Source: Metallumcola ferriviriculae | Lineage (GTDB): Bacteria > Bacillota > JADQBR01 | Direction: 5' to 3' | Assembly (NCBI RefSeq): GCF_035573695.1 | Contig: NZ_CP121694.1 | Coordinates: 1,278,501 to 1,342,500, forward strand | DNA: 64,000 bases | Shown: piece after piece, positions 18,910 to 28,066 of the stretch | Layout of the letters: each line of letters begins with the position of its first letter | Position numbering within the stretch: the stretch's first letter is position 1 | The notes under the pieces: model-generated | The model's database searches: none | What the model saw: only the letters and a program-made list of their open reading frames with translations | Told to the model about the DNA's origin: nothing | Position numbers and translations under genes: made by a program

Positions 18910-20524
18910 GGGTAGTACCCCCCTTCTCTGGTATGGTTTGCTCAGTGGCGAGAGCATTTATCCTTTTGTGCAGCCTTCCGAGCCTAAAAATCGAGAGTAG
19001 ATGTAAAAGATGCCTAGTTTCATAAATCCGAAGGCCGAACCCAATTATGCCAAAAGTTAAGGCTCCCACGCCAACGTCTATGCCTAACCGGGTGGCTAAA
19101 AGTAATAGTCCAAAACCTAATTTAGCCGCTAGAAAGGTATCAACCAGGTAGACGACATACCCCATCGCAACCCCAGAAGCTATGGTTGCGCCGATAAAAC
19201 GAAAGAAAACCCCATCAAATAGTCCGCCCATACGTTGCTGAAAAAATACAGATAGAATAATTGCAGTAGTAAATAGGGTCAATGTCGTCGTAAGTGCCAG
19301 TGCAGAATGTCCCAGCGAGGGAACTAGCAGAATGTTTAAGCTGATTTTAAGACCCAAGGTGGTTACCACAACTAAAAGTGGAGTACGCACGTCTTTCATA
19401 GCAAAAAAAGCCCGTGTCAGGGGTATATAAAAGCAAAGCCCTACTATACCGAAAGAGTAGAAAAACAGGGCATCAGCCGTCATCGATGTTGCGCGTGGGT
19501 CAAACGCGCCCCTTTCAAATAATAATGTTACAATCGGCTGCCTCAGTACAACCATACCAATGGCCCCGGGGATTGCCATTAACAGGATTGACTTCAATCC
19601 TGTTCGCAGCGAAGTAATCATCTCTTTAGACTTAGCTTCTGTTGCTAACCTGCTCAGTGTTGGATAGATGGCAGTTGTTACTGCTGTAATAAAAAGGGAC
19701 TGGGGTAACTGCATTGTTTTTCTTGCATAGTTTAGTGCTGCTATACTTCCTTCGCTTAACGCCGAGGCAAAACGAAAATCGATTAAAGTATAAAGTTGAG
19801 TTATGCCAGATACTATTAGAATAGGTAATATGGCTAGCATAATTTTATATAGAGCCGGGTCTTTGAAGTCAAATGAAATAAAATATTTGAAACCGATACC
19901 TTTAAGGGCTACAAGTTGGACTAACAGGAAGAATAGTGAACCAACTACAGTGCCGATAACTAAACCGTAGACGCCTAACCACATTGTACTGAACATGGCG
20001 AAAAGGATAATCGTAATGTTCATGATGGCTGGACCTACTGCGGGCGGCCCAAATACATTATTCGCATTTAAAATCCCCCCTAGCAAGCCTGATAAAGTCA
20101 TAAAAATAATTGAAGGCATAATTAGTGATATGAGAATGGTTGCAATTCCTAAAACTTCTGTGTTGAAACCTGCGCCGAAGAAATTAGCGAGTGTTGCTGC
20201 GTTGATTATAGCTACAACGGTACTAGCGGTGGTAATAAGAAAGACTAAATTAATGACCTTGCTTAATAATTTCCAGGAAGCAACACGTTGTCCAAGGGCG
20301 ACGTATTCGGAATAAACAGGTATGATAACGGTGGACAGAGTCCTTCCTACTGCGCTGTAAAAGATGAAAGGAATGGTAAAGGCAATAAGAAATGCATCGG
20401 CAGTCCCGGTAGTGCCAAATCTGTAGGCAATTGCAGTCTCTCTACCAAGGCCTAAGATGCGTGACAGTAATGTAAGAATTAATATTAGAAAAGTATTTCG
20501 GGTCATTTTTCCACTTACATTCAT
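18902..20524 (-). CDS. MurJ/MVN-family lipid-linked oligosaccharide flippase
   Basis: The 540-residue protein has about 13-14 membrane segments and the MurJ signature region 'SRILGLGRETAIAYRFGTTG' near the N-terminus, with the later 'ALNYARKTMQLPQSLF'. MurJ flips lipid II; paralogues inside polysaccharide clusters are thought to flip undecaprenyl-linked repeat units. No Wzx gene is seen elsewhere in the cluster, so that is its likely job here. It begins the overlap with the phosphatase gene. Confidence 0.88.
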   Translation of the reverse strand: MNVSGKMTRNTFLILILTLLSRILGLGRETAIAYRFGTTGTADAFLIAFTIPFIFYSAVGRTLSTVIIPVYSEYVALGQRVASWKLLSKVINLVFLITTASTVVAIINAATLANFFGAGFNTEVLGIATILISLIMPSIIFMTLSGLLGGILNANNVFGPPAVGPAIMNITIILFAMFSTMWLGVYGLVIGTVVGSLFFLLVQLVALKGIGFKYFISFDFKDPALYKIMLAILPILIVSGITQLYTLIDFRFASALSEGSIAALNYARKTMQLPQSLFITAVTTAIYPTLSRLATEAKSKEMITSLRTGLKSILLMAIPGAIGMVVLRQPIVTLLFERGAFDPRATSMTADALFFYSFGIVGLCFYIPLTRAFFAMKDVRTPLLVVVTTLGLKISLNILLVPSLGHSALALTTTLTLFTTAIILSVFFQQRMGGLFDGVFFRFIGATIASGVAMGYVVYLVDTFLAAKLGFGLLLLATRLGIDVGVGALTFGIIGFGLRIYETRHLLHLLSIFRLGRLHKRINALATEQTIPEKGGTTLD

Positions 20525-20535
20525 CTTTAGTACCC

Positions 20536-21630
20536 CTATAAAATAGAATAATTACCCCGGTAAAGCTGAGTTATATCCTGCCTTAGTCGATGTAATCCAA
20601 ATCGTTCAAGTGCGGAGTCTCTTGCCCACTGTCCCATTTCCATTCTCAACTTACTGTCATTAGTAAGGAGATCAACGTAATCAACCATTTCTTTCAAGTT
20701 GCGCGCTATAAACCCGGTCCTGCCATGCTCTATAACATCACGGTTGCCTACCACATCGGTTACCACTGCGGGGATTCCCGAAACCATGGCCTCTATTACC
20801 GATAGGGGCATACCTTCCCACAACGAAGTTTGGATGTATATATCCAACGTGCTTAAATAGGTCAAGGCGTCTTCTCGGGGAAGCCAACCGGTTAATGTAA
20901 TGTTTTTTTGCGTCTGAAATTTAAATCCTTCGTTACCGCCTCCAATCCAGCAAAAGGCAACATTGTCCCTATGGACATAATTCATAACTAATTGCTCAAA
21001 CATCTGAGGATTCTTTTGGGGGCAAAGCCGGCCAACAGTACCAATTTTTATAACATCTGTTTGCTCACAGGACCAATCTTTTTTCGGTATAATATCAGTG
21101 TCCACCGCGTTTTCAATGATGATGATGTTATTCTTTCTTAATCGACTCGCTTCTTTGGCCTCGCTAGCAGAACATGCAACAGTAATTCCTCCAAGGTTAG
21201 TGCCAAACTTTTCAATATAGAAATACATTAATTGTTTCAGAGACCGAACGTTTAATTGCAAAAAGCCAAAGCCCCGGGGCGAATAAAATACTTTAATTTT
21301 TTTCCCCAAAACCATACGATTGGCTAACCTACCGATCAATCCAGCTTTAGAGGAATGAAGGTGAAGGATATCTGGATTTACCTTTTTTAAAATTTTGCGC
21401 ATCTCAAATAGCCCCAATAAATCACGATATGGTGCTATCTGTCTGACGAGATTAATTCTGATGGTCTGTATCCGCGGGTCTAATTTGGCACTAAAATCTG
21501 ATGGAGTTTCCTGCCTCATTGAGTAAGCCAGAAATACATCGTTCTGATCGAAAACCTGCACATTACATAATTGAGAAACAGAAGTTAAAACTCCTCCGGC
21601 AAAGCTTTCTACCACATGAAGTACCCTCAA
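20536..21630 (-). CDS. Glycosyltransferase family 4 (GT-B fold)
   Basis: The 364-residue enzyme has an N-terminal acceptor domain ('HVVESFAGGVLTS', 'HLHSSKAGLIGR') and a C-terminal donor domain ('GTVGRLCPQKNP', 'WEGMPLSVIEAMVSGIPAV'), which contains the retaining GT4 E-x7-E motif. It probably adds a sugar to the undecaprenyl-linked repeat unit on the cytoplasmic side. Its start overlaps the end of the upstream gene by 4 bp (21627-21630). Donor and acceptor sugars are unknown. Confidence 0.9.
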   Translation of the reverse strand: MRVLHVVESFAGGVLTSVSQLCNVQVFDQNDVFLAYSMRQETPSDFSAKLDPRIQTIRINLVRQIAPYRDLLGLFEMRKILKKVNPDILHLHSSKAGLIGRLANRMVLGKKIKVFYSPRGFGFLQLNVRSLKQLMYFYIEKFGTNLGGITVACSASEAKEASRLRKNNIIIIENAVDTDIIPKKDWSCEQTDVIKIGTVGRLCPQKNPQMFEQLVMNYVHRDNVAFCWIGGGNEGFKFQTQKNITLTGWLPREDALTYLSTLDIYIQTSLWEGMPLSVIEAMVSGIPAVVTDVVGNRDVIEHGRTGFIARNLKEMVDYVDLLTNDSKLRMEMGQWARDSALERFGLHRLRQDITQLYRGNYSIL

Positions 21631-22366
21631 CTTTCTGACCCTGATTCTCTCTTCAGCAAGAAACTATTTTGTATCTTTTGGATTGTTTTAATTAAGCGAA
21701 GCGTAACAATAATATATGCAGAAACATAAAACAATGCATAAAAAACGACAACCCAATCAAGTTTCCCAAAAATAACTCCTAGTAAAACAGCTGGCATTAG
21801 GAATCCTGTTACTCCAAGATTTGCACCAACTCGCTTATGAGCTTTAATTGTTTGCGCGGCATTTTCTCCTTGGATACTTCTATAGTGTTGATATTGCAGT
21901 CGCATGAGGAGATTAGCCATTGCAGCGACAGCACTGATAATAATAAAGTTAAAATGGTGAAAAATGGCGGGTGATCCAAGCTGCTCTGCAGCTATGCCAC
22001 TAGCTAATAGGACGCAAGAATAAGCCATATATCCGCCAAGGGCATCCATCCAACCGCCGTAACTACAGGCTTCTTTCTTTACACGGGCTACATGGCCATC
22101 GATACAATCTAGAAGAGCAAAGGAATTAAAGAGAATTGCTCCTATAATAGCATGATTTCGGTGCCCTAAAGCCATCATGGTTGCTGCGACAAGCGAAACT
22201 AATAGCGAAAACAATGAAATTTGATTAGCGGATAAGCCAAGTCGAACGCAGACCCAAGCGGCCGGAAAAGATAATGGGCGCAAAATGAACTGTGTCCACA
22301 GGGGTTCCCATTTATGGGGGGGTATGAGGCTTTAATGTCTGACAAAGAAGGAAATTGAGTTTTCAT
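21627..22366 (-). CDS. CDP-alcohol phosphatidyltransferase family protein, frameshifted near the N-terminus and lacking one catalytic Asp
   Basis: The main frame (21627-22283) encodes a membrane protein with the family motif 'DCIDGHVARVKKEACSYGG' then 'WMDALGG'. Aligned to D-x2-DG-x2-AR-x8-G-x3-D-x3-D, the fourth Asp, the usual catalytic base, is Gly. The natural N-terminus ('MKTQFPSLSDIKASYPP') starts at 22366 in another frame. It joins 'HKWEPLWTQFILRPLSFPAA' if one base is added to a run of 7 C (coding strand; G at 22316-22322). The gene is therefore frameshifted in this assembly. Relatives in polysaccharide clusters make phospho-alcohol or inositol-type conjugates; activity here is doubtful. 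Confidence 0.78.
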
Positions 22367-22400
22367 AAGATGTAACCTCTTTTCCTTGGACCATCGTATT

Positions 22401-23723
22401 TTAGTCAAGAGATGACTTCATAAATAATTGGGTTCCTTGGGCCATAAGTAAGCCCAGTAATACCCAGAGCAAAGGTAAGGTAGTACCACCGAAAGAATCG
22501 CTTAATTGATTACTAAAAATATATGACAAGATACCGAAAACTAGGCCTACGGCAGTTGCCTGTTGGTCTAGAGACAGTTTGCGGCTGGTTTTTAATACAT
22601 AGTAAGACAAGAAAAGGATGCTTTCTAAGAAAGATGTAAAAGCAAAAAGACCGAAACGACCTAGGGTTAGGTAATACTCAATAAAAACATTGTGCGCATG
22701 ATTGATGCCCAAATGCGTTTCCGTATTTCCTGCGCCAATGCCAAAGTTAGGATACCCTTTTACAAGCGTTAATGCTTCGTGCCATATTTCCTGACGAATG
22801 ATAAGAGTTCGGTATTCTTCCGGGTTAGCTAATACAAGTTGGAGGTTTCTAAAAGTCTCGGGAACTAATTCTAATAGTAAGAAAAAAGCGGCTGCCCCGA
22901 TGCAAGAGACCGCTATGAGGGTGCCAAGCAGGGACCACATTCTTTGAGAATACTTATGTTTAAAGGTATTCATAATTAATAGGGTGGCAGGACCTAATAC
23001 ACCGGCGATAAGTAAATTGGTTTTTGATCCGCTGATGACCAACCCTCCTGCCAGTAATAATGTCACTATCCACTGCTTGATTTTACGAAAATCTAATGAA
23101 AGATGTGCACAAGCTGCCGGAAATAAGGCCGCCAGCATCATGCCGAATTGATTAGGGTGCAAAAGAAATCCTTGTGCCCTATTAAACTGGTTTAGAGTAA
23201 CCTCGCCTAACGGCGCAAATAAAAAGCCTGCAAAAGCGAAAATTACGGATAAAACTGCTCCTGTCACGGTCACCCGCAAAAGAAAACGAATCCAATCATA
23301 ACTGAAAGAGGCCCCTAGGAATACCAGTAAAATTGCCAGGCCCATTAAATAACTTACTTGAAATTTTAGAGCTTCTACTATATTGACAGCGTTGGACATT
23401 GATAAGAAACCTGCGGTTAAAATAAGAACAATGCTTGCGAATAGCCAAATTACATGAATCAAAATAGGGGATGGTAACCGGCAAAGTTCCAAGTTGTTGG
23501 ACATCAATTTATTTAGAGCAAATACTAAAATTAAAAGAAGTGTCATTGAATGAGTAATTTGCATACCGACACCAGAAAAGTAAAAAGGTCTACCTACCCA
23601 TAAAAAGAAAGCTAAAAGGCCGGTTAAATAACCTATCATGGATAGCTTAACAACTAAGAATATTTTTCCATTCTCCATTGTCAACGAAACAATCGCATTT
23701 TTGTCTCTCAAATGGTTACACAT
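22401..23723 (-). CDS. O-antigen ligase / polymerase (WaaL-Wzy type) membrane protein
   Basis: The 440-residue protein has about 11-12 transmembrane segments and a large extracytoplasmic loop near residues 275-345 holding 'GYPNFGIGAGNTETHLGINH' followed by 'AHNVFIEYYLTLG'. This is the conserved Wzy_C pattern. It should join or polymerise lipid-linked oligosaccharides outside the membrane. It lies directly downstream of the sugar transferase gene. Confidence 0.88.
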   Translation of the reverse strand: MCNHLRDKNAIVSLTMENGKIFLVVKLSMIGYLTGLLAFFLWVGRPFYFSGVGMQITHSMTLLLILVFALNKLMSNNLELCRLPSPILIHVIWLFASIVLILTAGFLSMSNAVNIVEALKFQVSYLMGLAILLVFLGASFSYDWIRFLLRVTVTGAVLSVIFAFAGFLFAPLGEVTLNQFNRAQGFLLHPNQFGMMLAALFPAACAHLSLDFRKIKQWIVTLLLAGGLVISGSKTNLLIAGVLGPATLLIMNTFKHKYSQRMWSLLGTLIAVSCIGAAAFFLLLELVPETFRNLQLVLANPEEYRTLIIRQEIWHEALTLVKGYPNFGIGAGNTETHLGINHAHNVFIEYYLTLGRFGLFAFTSFLESILFLSYYVLKTSRKLSLDQQATAVGLVFGILSYIFSNQLSDSFGGTTLPLLWVLLGLLMAQGTQLFMKSSLD

Positions 23724-23738
23724 CCCACCATAATTACC

Positions 23739-24419
23739 TTAGTAGGCCCCTTTGCCACCGAACACAACAGAAATAGTACGAATCAAAATGACTAAGTCCA
23801 GCCAGAGTGACCAGTTTTCAACGTACCAAGTATCCATTCTTAACCGTTGATCAAATGTGACATTGTTGCGACCACTCACTTGCCAAAAACCACTAATGCC
23901 CGGAGGAACTCGTAAAATGTCTTCATGCCCTTCTAAATATTGCTTTTCCCGTGGTAAATAAGGACGGGGCCCGATAAAGCTCATGTCGCCTAGAATAACA
24001 TTTGCTACCTGGGGCAACTCGTCTACACTTAATTTTCTAAGGATTGTTCCAACTCTTGTCACTCGTGGGTCAAACCCCTTGATTTTGGCGAAATTCTCCC
24101 ATTGTTTTTGGAGGTCTGGGCTCGATGCCAAGTGTTTTTGCAGCAGGACATCTGCATTTTGATGCATGGTTCTTAATTTAAAAAACGGGAATTCCCTGCC
24201 GTTCTTACCTATTCTTTGCCCCGAATAAAAGACCGGGCCACTTGAATCCAGCTTGATCGCGATTGCTGCAACTGCTATCACCAGACAAACAATAGGCATT
24301 AAGAACAGAGCAAGAAGGACATCGAGAAGCCTCTTCAGCCCTCTCGCGAATTTAAAAGATGCTTTACTTGATGAAGTCGGGTTGCAGGATGATTGAAGTA
24401 ATAATTTTTCGTTACTCAT
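23739..24419 (-). CDS. Undecaprenyl-phosphate sugar-1-phosphate transferase (WbaP/RfbP catalytic type)
   Basis: The 226-residue protein has one N-terminal membrane hairpin ('LLDVLLALFLMPIVCLVIAV'). The bacterial sugar-transferase domain follows: 'SSGPVFYSGQRIGKNGREF', 'FKLRTM', 'KLSVDELPQ', 'GDMSFIGPRP', 'PGISGFWQVSGRNN'. It performs the first committed step, loading a sugar phosphate on undecaprenyl phosphate. It is the first gene of the leftward EPS operon, divergent from the UDP-glucose dehydrogenase gene. Confidence 0.95.
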   Translation of the reverse strand: MSNEKLLLQSSCNPTSSSKASFKFARGLKRLLDVLLALFLMPIVCLVIAVAAIAIKLDSSGPVFYSGQRIGKNGREFPFFKLRTMHQNADVLLQKHLASSPDLQKQWENFAKIKGFDPRVTRVGTILRKLSVDELPQVANVILGDMSFIGPRPYLPREKQYLEGHEDILRVPPGISGFWQVSGRNNVTFDQRLRMDTWYVENWSLWLDLVILIRTISVVFGGKGAY

Positions 24420-24621
24420 GAGCCACCACCAGTTCTGCTAGTGATTTTGGGGTGTAATTGGCAGGCTTGTAATTAAGGGGCGTTACAGTTTATATATTGT
24501 GAAGCTTATTTTGTTAGAACGAATAAACTTGCATTGATTAGTGTAAATATTTTCCAGAGAAATTTTGACCATATAACTAACCCGCCGAATATAGAATGTT
24601 AGAAGAAGGGAGTGAAAATTA

Positions 24622-25974
24622 TTGAAGGTTACGATAATAGGGGCGGGATATGTCGGTCTTACCACTGCCGCCGCAATGGCATATACAGGACACGAAGTAC
24701 ATTGTATCGATAAGGATACCGAACTGATTAAAGAGCTGCGTAAAGGAAATGTGCATTTTCATGAGCCGGGTATTATTGAGTTATTATCTATGGAGCTGTC
24801 ACTCTCTTTTGGGGATTGGGAAACCTTTGACAGGGGTTCTGATTTGATTTTCATAGCAGTGGGTACACCGCCCAAGTCTAATGGTGATGCAGATTTAGCT
24901 TATATTGAATTGGCTGCCTATGAAATTGGACGTCGAGCCGCTAACGTAGCCCATATAAACGTTGTTATTAAATCAACTGTGCCCGTAGGTACAGCGCAAA
25001 AAGTGCAATCTATTATTAGTCAAGTAAGACTTAAATCCGGGGATATGGATGCTTCTGTTACAGTAGCCTCCAATCCAGAATTTCTCCGTGAGGGTGCAGC
25101 ATTATTTGATACATTCTACCCAGGGCGAATTGTTGTTGGATCTGAATCTTCTGGTTTAATCGATATGCTGGATAAACTATATAAGCCTATACTTACGCAG
25201 ACTATCAGTCCACCGGCTTTTTTACCCCGCCCGAAAAAAACTATTACCCCTGCATTCATTTCTACAACTACAGCTAGTGCAGAACTAATTAAATACGCGT
25301 CGAATGCATTTCTCGCTATGAAGATATCATTTATAAATGAGTTTGCCGGTTTAGCAGAGTTTTTGGGAGCAGACATTGAGGATGTGGCAATGGGGATAGG
25401 CCTAGATAGACGTATCGGGCCTGAGTATTTGCAGGCGGGTGTAGGCTGGGGAGGCAGTTGTTTCGGTAAAGACATCGGCACAACGCTAGCTACTGCAAAG
25501 AAGTATGACTATAATATGCATCTATTAGAAGCCACGGTGATGGTGAATAACCGTCAACGTGAAGCTATCATAGAAAAGCTTGTACGACAGCTTAAAGAAA
25601 TTAGGGGTGCTAACATAGGTATTTTGGGAGTTTCCTTCAAGCCGGAAACGGATGATGTACGGGATGCCCCTTTTTTAGCCATTTCCCGTATGCTGCATAA
25701 ACTTGGCGCCAACGTGAAGGCGCATGATCCTGTCGCAGTTTCTAACTGCATGCGAAAACATCCCCAACTGCCTGTTACTTACTGTAACGAGCCCGAAGAA
25801 GCTGCTGAGAATGCTGACGCATTGTTGATACTTACTGAATGGGAGCAGTATCAAACGCTTAATTATGCAGCAATTGGACAAATAATGCGGCAGAAATTAC
25901 TTATTGACGGACGTAATATGTTGAATTCTGAGCAGATGCGTCAAGCCGGATTCATATACATTGGAGTAGGATGA
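24622..25974 (+). CDS. UDP-glucose/GDP-mannose dehydrogenase family protein (UDP-glucose 6-dehydrogenase)
   Basis: The 450-residue protein starts at TTG 24622 behind AAGGGAG. It has an N-terminal Rossmann fold ('IIGAGYVGLTTAAAMAYTGH'), the substrate loop 'SNPEFLREG', the active-site Cys in 'GWGGSCFGKDI' (usual GGSCFPKD with P to G) and a C-terminal 'GVSFKPETDDVRDAP' domain. It oxidises UDP-glucose to UDP-glucuronate using two NAD. The next gene, overlapping by 4 bp, is a UDP-glucuronate 4-epimerase-like enzyme, so the pair likely supplies uronic acids to the polymer. Confidence 0.94.
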   Translation: MKVTIIGAGYVGLTTAAAMAYTGHEVHCIDKDTELIKELRKGNVHFHEPGIIELLSMELSLSFGDWETFDRGSDLIFIAVGTPPKSNGDADLAYIELAAYEIGRRAANVAHINVVIKSTVPVGTAQKVQSIISQVRLKSGDMDASVTVASNPEFLREGAALFDTFYPGRIVVGSESSGLIDMLDKLYKPILTQTISPPAFLPRPKKTITPAFISTTTASAELIKYASNAFLAMKISFINEFAGLAEFLGADIEDVAMGIGLDRRIGPEYLQAGVGWGGSCFGKDIGTTLATAKKYDYNMHLLEATVMVNNRQREAIIEKLVRQLKEIRGANIGILGVSFKPETDDVRDAPFLAISRMLHKLGANVKAHDPVAVSNCMRKHPQLPVTYCNEPEEAAENADALLILTEWEQYQTLNYAAIGQIMRQKLLIDGRNMLNSEQMRQAGFIYIGVG

Positions 25975-26936
25975 TGTTAAAGAAAACACAGAAAGTATTG
26001 GTTACCGGCGGTGCGGGATTTATTGGCAGCCACCTAATTGATAACTTAATAGAGGAGGGTCATATAGTAATCAGCGTAGACGATTTCAATGAGTACTATG
26101 ATCCTGATATAAAATGGCGAAACATTTCTGCTCATTGTGGAAATCCAAAATTCAACTTGATACGGTGTGATATTTGTGACCGTAGTAGGATAACGCAGGT
26201 ATTTTTAGATAACCAGCCAGATATAATAGTTCATCTGGCAGCCAGGGCTGGGGTTCGACCGTCTTTGACAAACCCCTCTCTTTACACAGAGGTTAACGTA
26301 AATGGAACGCTTAACATCTTAGAGGCTGCAGCCAGAATTAAGGTAAAGAAATTTATCTTTGGGTCATCGAGTTCCGTCTATGGGGTAAACAAAAAAGTTC
26401 CCTATTCAGAAAATGATGCCCTATTGACACCTATATCGCCCTATGCTGCTACTAAAATTGCCGGGGAGGCACTTTGCCATTCATTTGCACATCTTCATCA
26501 TATTAATATGATTGCACTGCGCTTTTTTACTGTTTACGGGCCAAGACAGCGTCCTGATTTGGCTATACATAAATTTGCAAATTTAATTATGGCTTCCCAA
26601 CGAGTTCCCGTCTATGGGGATGGCAGCAGTCAGCGCGATTATACCTACATAGGAGATATAGTAAAGGGTATCCGTCTAGCGATGGATTATCAGTTGCCCC
26701 AGTATTATGAAGTATTTAACATTGGCAACTCACAACCCGTGAAACTGCTGGATTTAATCAGTTGGTTGGAAGAGGTCATAGGAATTAAAGTTGAAGTAGA
26801 CTATCAACCTACTCAACCGGGGGATGTACCGATTACTTGGGCAGATACGCAAAAAGCAGAACGCCTATTAATGTATCGACCTATTACACCACTTAAAGAG
26901 GGCTTAGTATCTTTTGTCAATTGGTTGGGGAAATAG
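25971..26936 (+). CDS. NAD-dependent epimerase (UDP-glucuronate 4-epimerase-like)
   Basis: The 321-residue extended short-chain dehydrogenase has the cofactor motif 'VTGGAGFIGSHL' and catalytic Ser/Tyr/Lys in 'SSSSVYG' and 'YAATKIAGE'. 'RFFTVYGPRQRPDLAIHKF' is characteristic of UDP-glucuronate 4-epimerases. The ATGA overlap with the dehydrogenase gene indicates translational coupling. The likely reaction converts UDP-glucuronate to UDP-galacturonate; a UDP-glucose epimerase is the alternative. Confidence 0.92.
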   Translation: MMLKKTQKVLVTGGAGFIGSHLIDNLIEEGHIVISVDDFNEYYDPDIKWRNISAHCGNPKFNLIRCDICDRSRITQVFLDNQPDIIVHLAARAGVRPSLTNPSLYTEVNVNGTLNILEAAARIKVKKFIFGSSSSVYGVNKKVPYSENDALLTPISPYAATKIAGEALCHSFAHLHHINMIALRFFTVYGPRQRPDLAIHKFANLIMASQRVPVYGDGSSQRDYTYIGDIVKGIRLAMDYQLPQYYEVFNIGNSQPVKLLDLISWLEEVIGIKVEVDYQPTQPGDVPITWADTQKAERLLMYRPITPLKEGLVSFVNWLGK

Positions 26937-26990
26937 GTGGAGAATACAGCCGGACCTTTACAGCAAATAAAAGAAGTGAGCTGAGTTGTT

Positions 26991-27986
26991 TTAGTCCTGA
27001 TTTAAATATTTTTCAGAGAGCTCCCTGATTTTATCTGTTTGCGGCACCCAATAGAACAGTTTCTTCTTGATAATTGGATCTACTGTGCGCTCTGATGCAC
27101 CGGGAATTTGAAAATATTCAATATCGTCTTTAGAGATGCTGTGTACCAGCCATGCAAGGCTTATCATATCACTGTTAGTTAAGTTAGTATCAAGAATATA
27201 ACTTCTAGACTGCTTAACTAAAGTTGGTACTTTAGGCAATTGGTTGGCATTTAAAAGTTTTTCGCTGAGGGCATCCAATAGGAGCAGGTTATTCTTTTGC
27301 CGCCCAAAATCGCCGCCGGGAAGTGAATAGCGCTCCTTTGCCAGCTTTAATGCTAAATCCCCGTCCAAATGCTGCGAACCGGCAGGGAGGGTTTTGTCAG
27401 CAAAGGTTAATTTTAAGGGTTGAGGCAGTTCAATATCAAGTCCCCCAATTTCATCCACAAAATCTTTAAAGCCCTGAAAGTTAATTTTAAGATAATAGTT
27501 GATTGGGCAGTATAGCAAGCTGCTTACCGCTTTAACTGAGGCCATAGTTCCTGCATGGCTGCCGCCTTCTAATTCACCTAGAATATGTGCGTGGTTAATT
27601 TTTGTATAACCTACCCCTGCAAGTTTCACCTTGGTATCCCTTGGTATCGAGATGAGGTATATCTTTTTCGTAGTTGGATTTATATTGGCGAGCATTAGTA
27701 AATCAGTGCGGGATAATTCTTCATTTCTCGCATCTATCCCCAGTAGTAAAACATTAAAAGTTTCATCAGGATACTCTGCCGCCTGCTGTTGCGGCACAGA
27801 ATCGTCAGATTGCCTCTTAGGGTCTTTCACTTTATTAGATGTTTTTGGGGAGTCAGGTGTAGTTTCTAAAATAGGCATGTTACTGGTATCAAAGTGACGA
27901 TTTGGCTGCAGATTCCAAACGAAGTATATTGCTAGGATGGTAGAAATCATAAAGACAACCACCACTGCCTTTGACCACATTTTCAT
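26991..27986 (-). CDS. LytR-CpsA-Psr (LCP) family glycopolymer ligase
   Basis: The ~331-residue protein has one N-terminal membrane anchor ('AVVVVFMISTILAIYFVW') and a low-complexity linker. The LCP domain (~75-250) includes 'LLLGIDARNEELSRTDLLML', 'ISIPRDTKVKLAG' and the family's arginines. The start at 27986 follows AGGAGG; a longer frame to 28046 lacks one. LCP enzymes transfer undecaprenyl-linked glycopolymers to peptidoglycan outside the membrane. Here it likely anchors the polymer made by this cluster. Confidence 0.93.
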   Translation of the reverse strand: MKMWSKAVVVVFMISTILAIYFVWNLQPNRHFDTSNMPILETTPDSPKTSNKVKDPKRQSDDSVPQQQAAEYPDETFNVLLLGIDARNEELSRTDLLMLANINPTTKKIYLISIPRDTKVKLAGVGYTKINHAHILGELEGGSHAGTMASVKAVSSLLYCPINYYLKINFQGFKDFVDEIGGLDIELPQPLKLTFADKTLPAGSQHLDGDLALKLAKERYSLPGGDFGRQKNNLLLLDALSEKLLNANQLPKVPTLVKQSRSYILDTNLTNSDMISLAWLVHSISKDDIEYFQIPGASERTVDPIIKKKLFYWVPQTDKIRELSEKYLNQD

Positions 27987-28066
27987 TGAGAATATCCTCC
28001 TAATTTTTACGTTTGGTACTTGCTGGCTTAGCTTGAAAGGAGACAAACTGTGGAGCTAATAATGCT

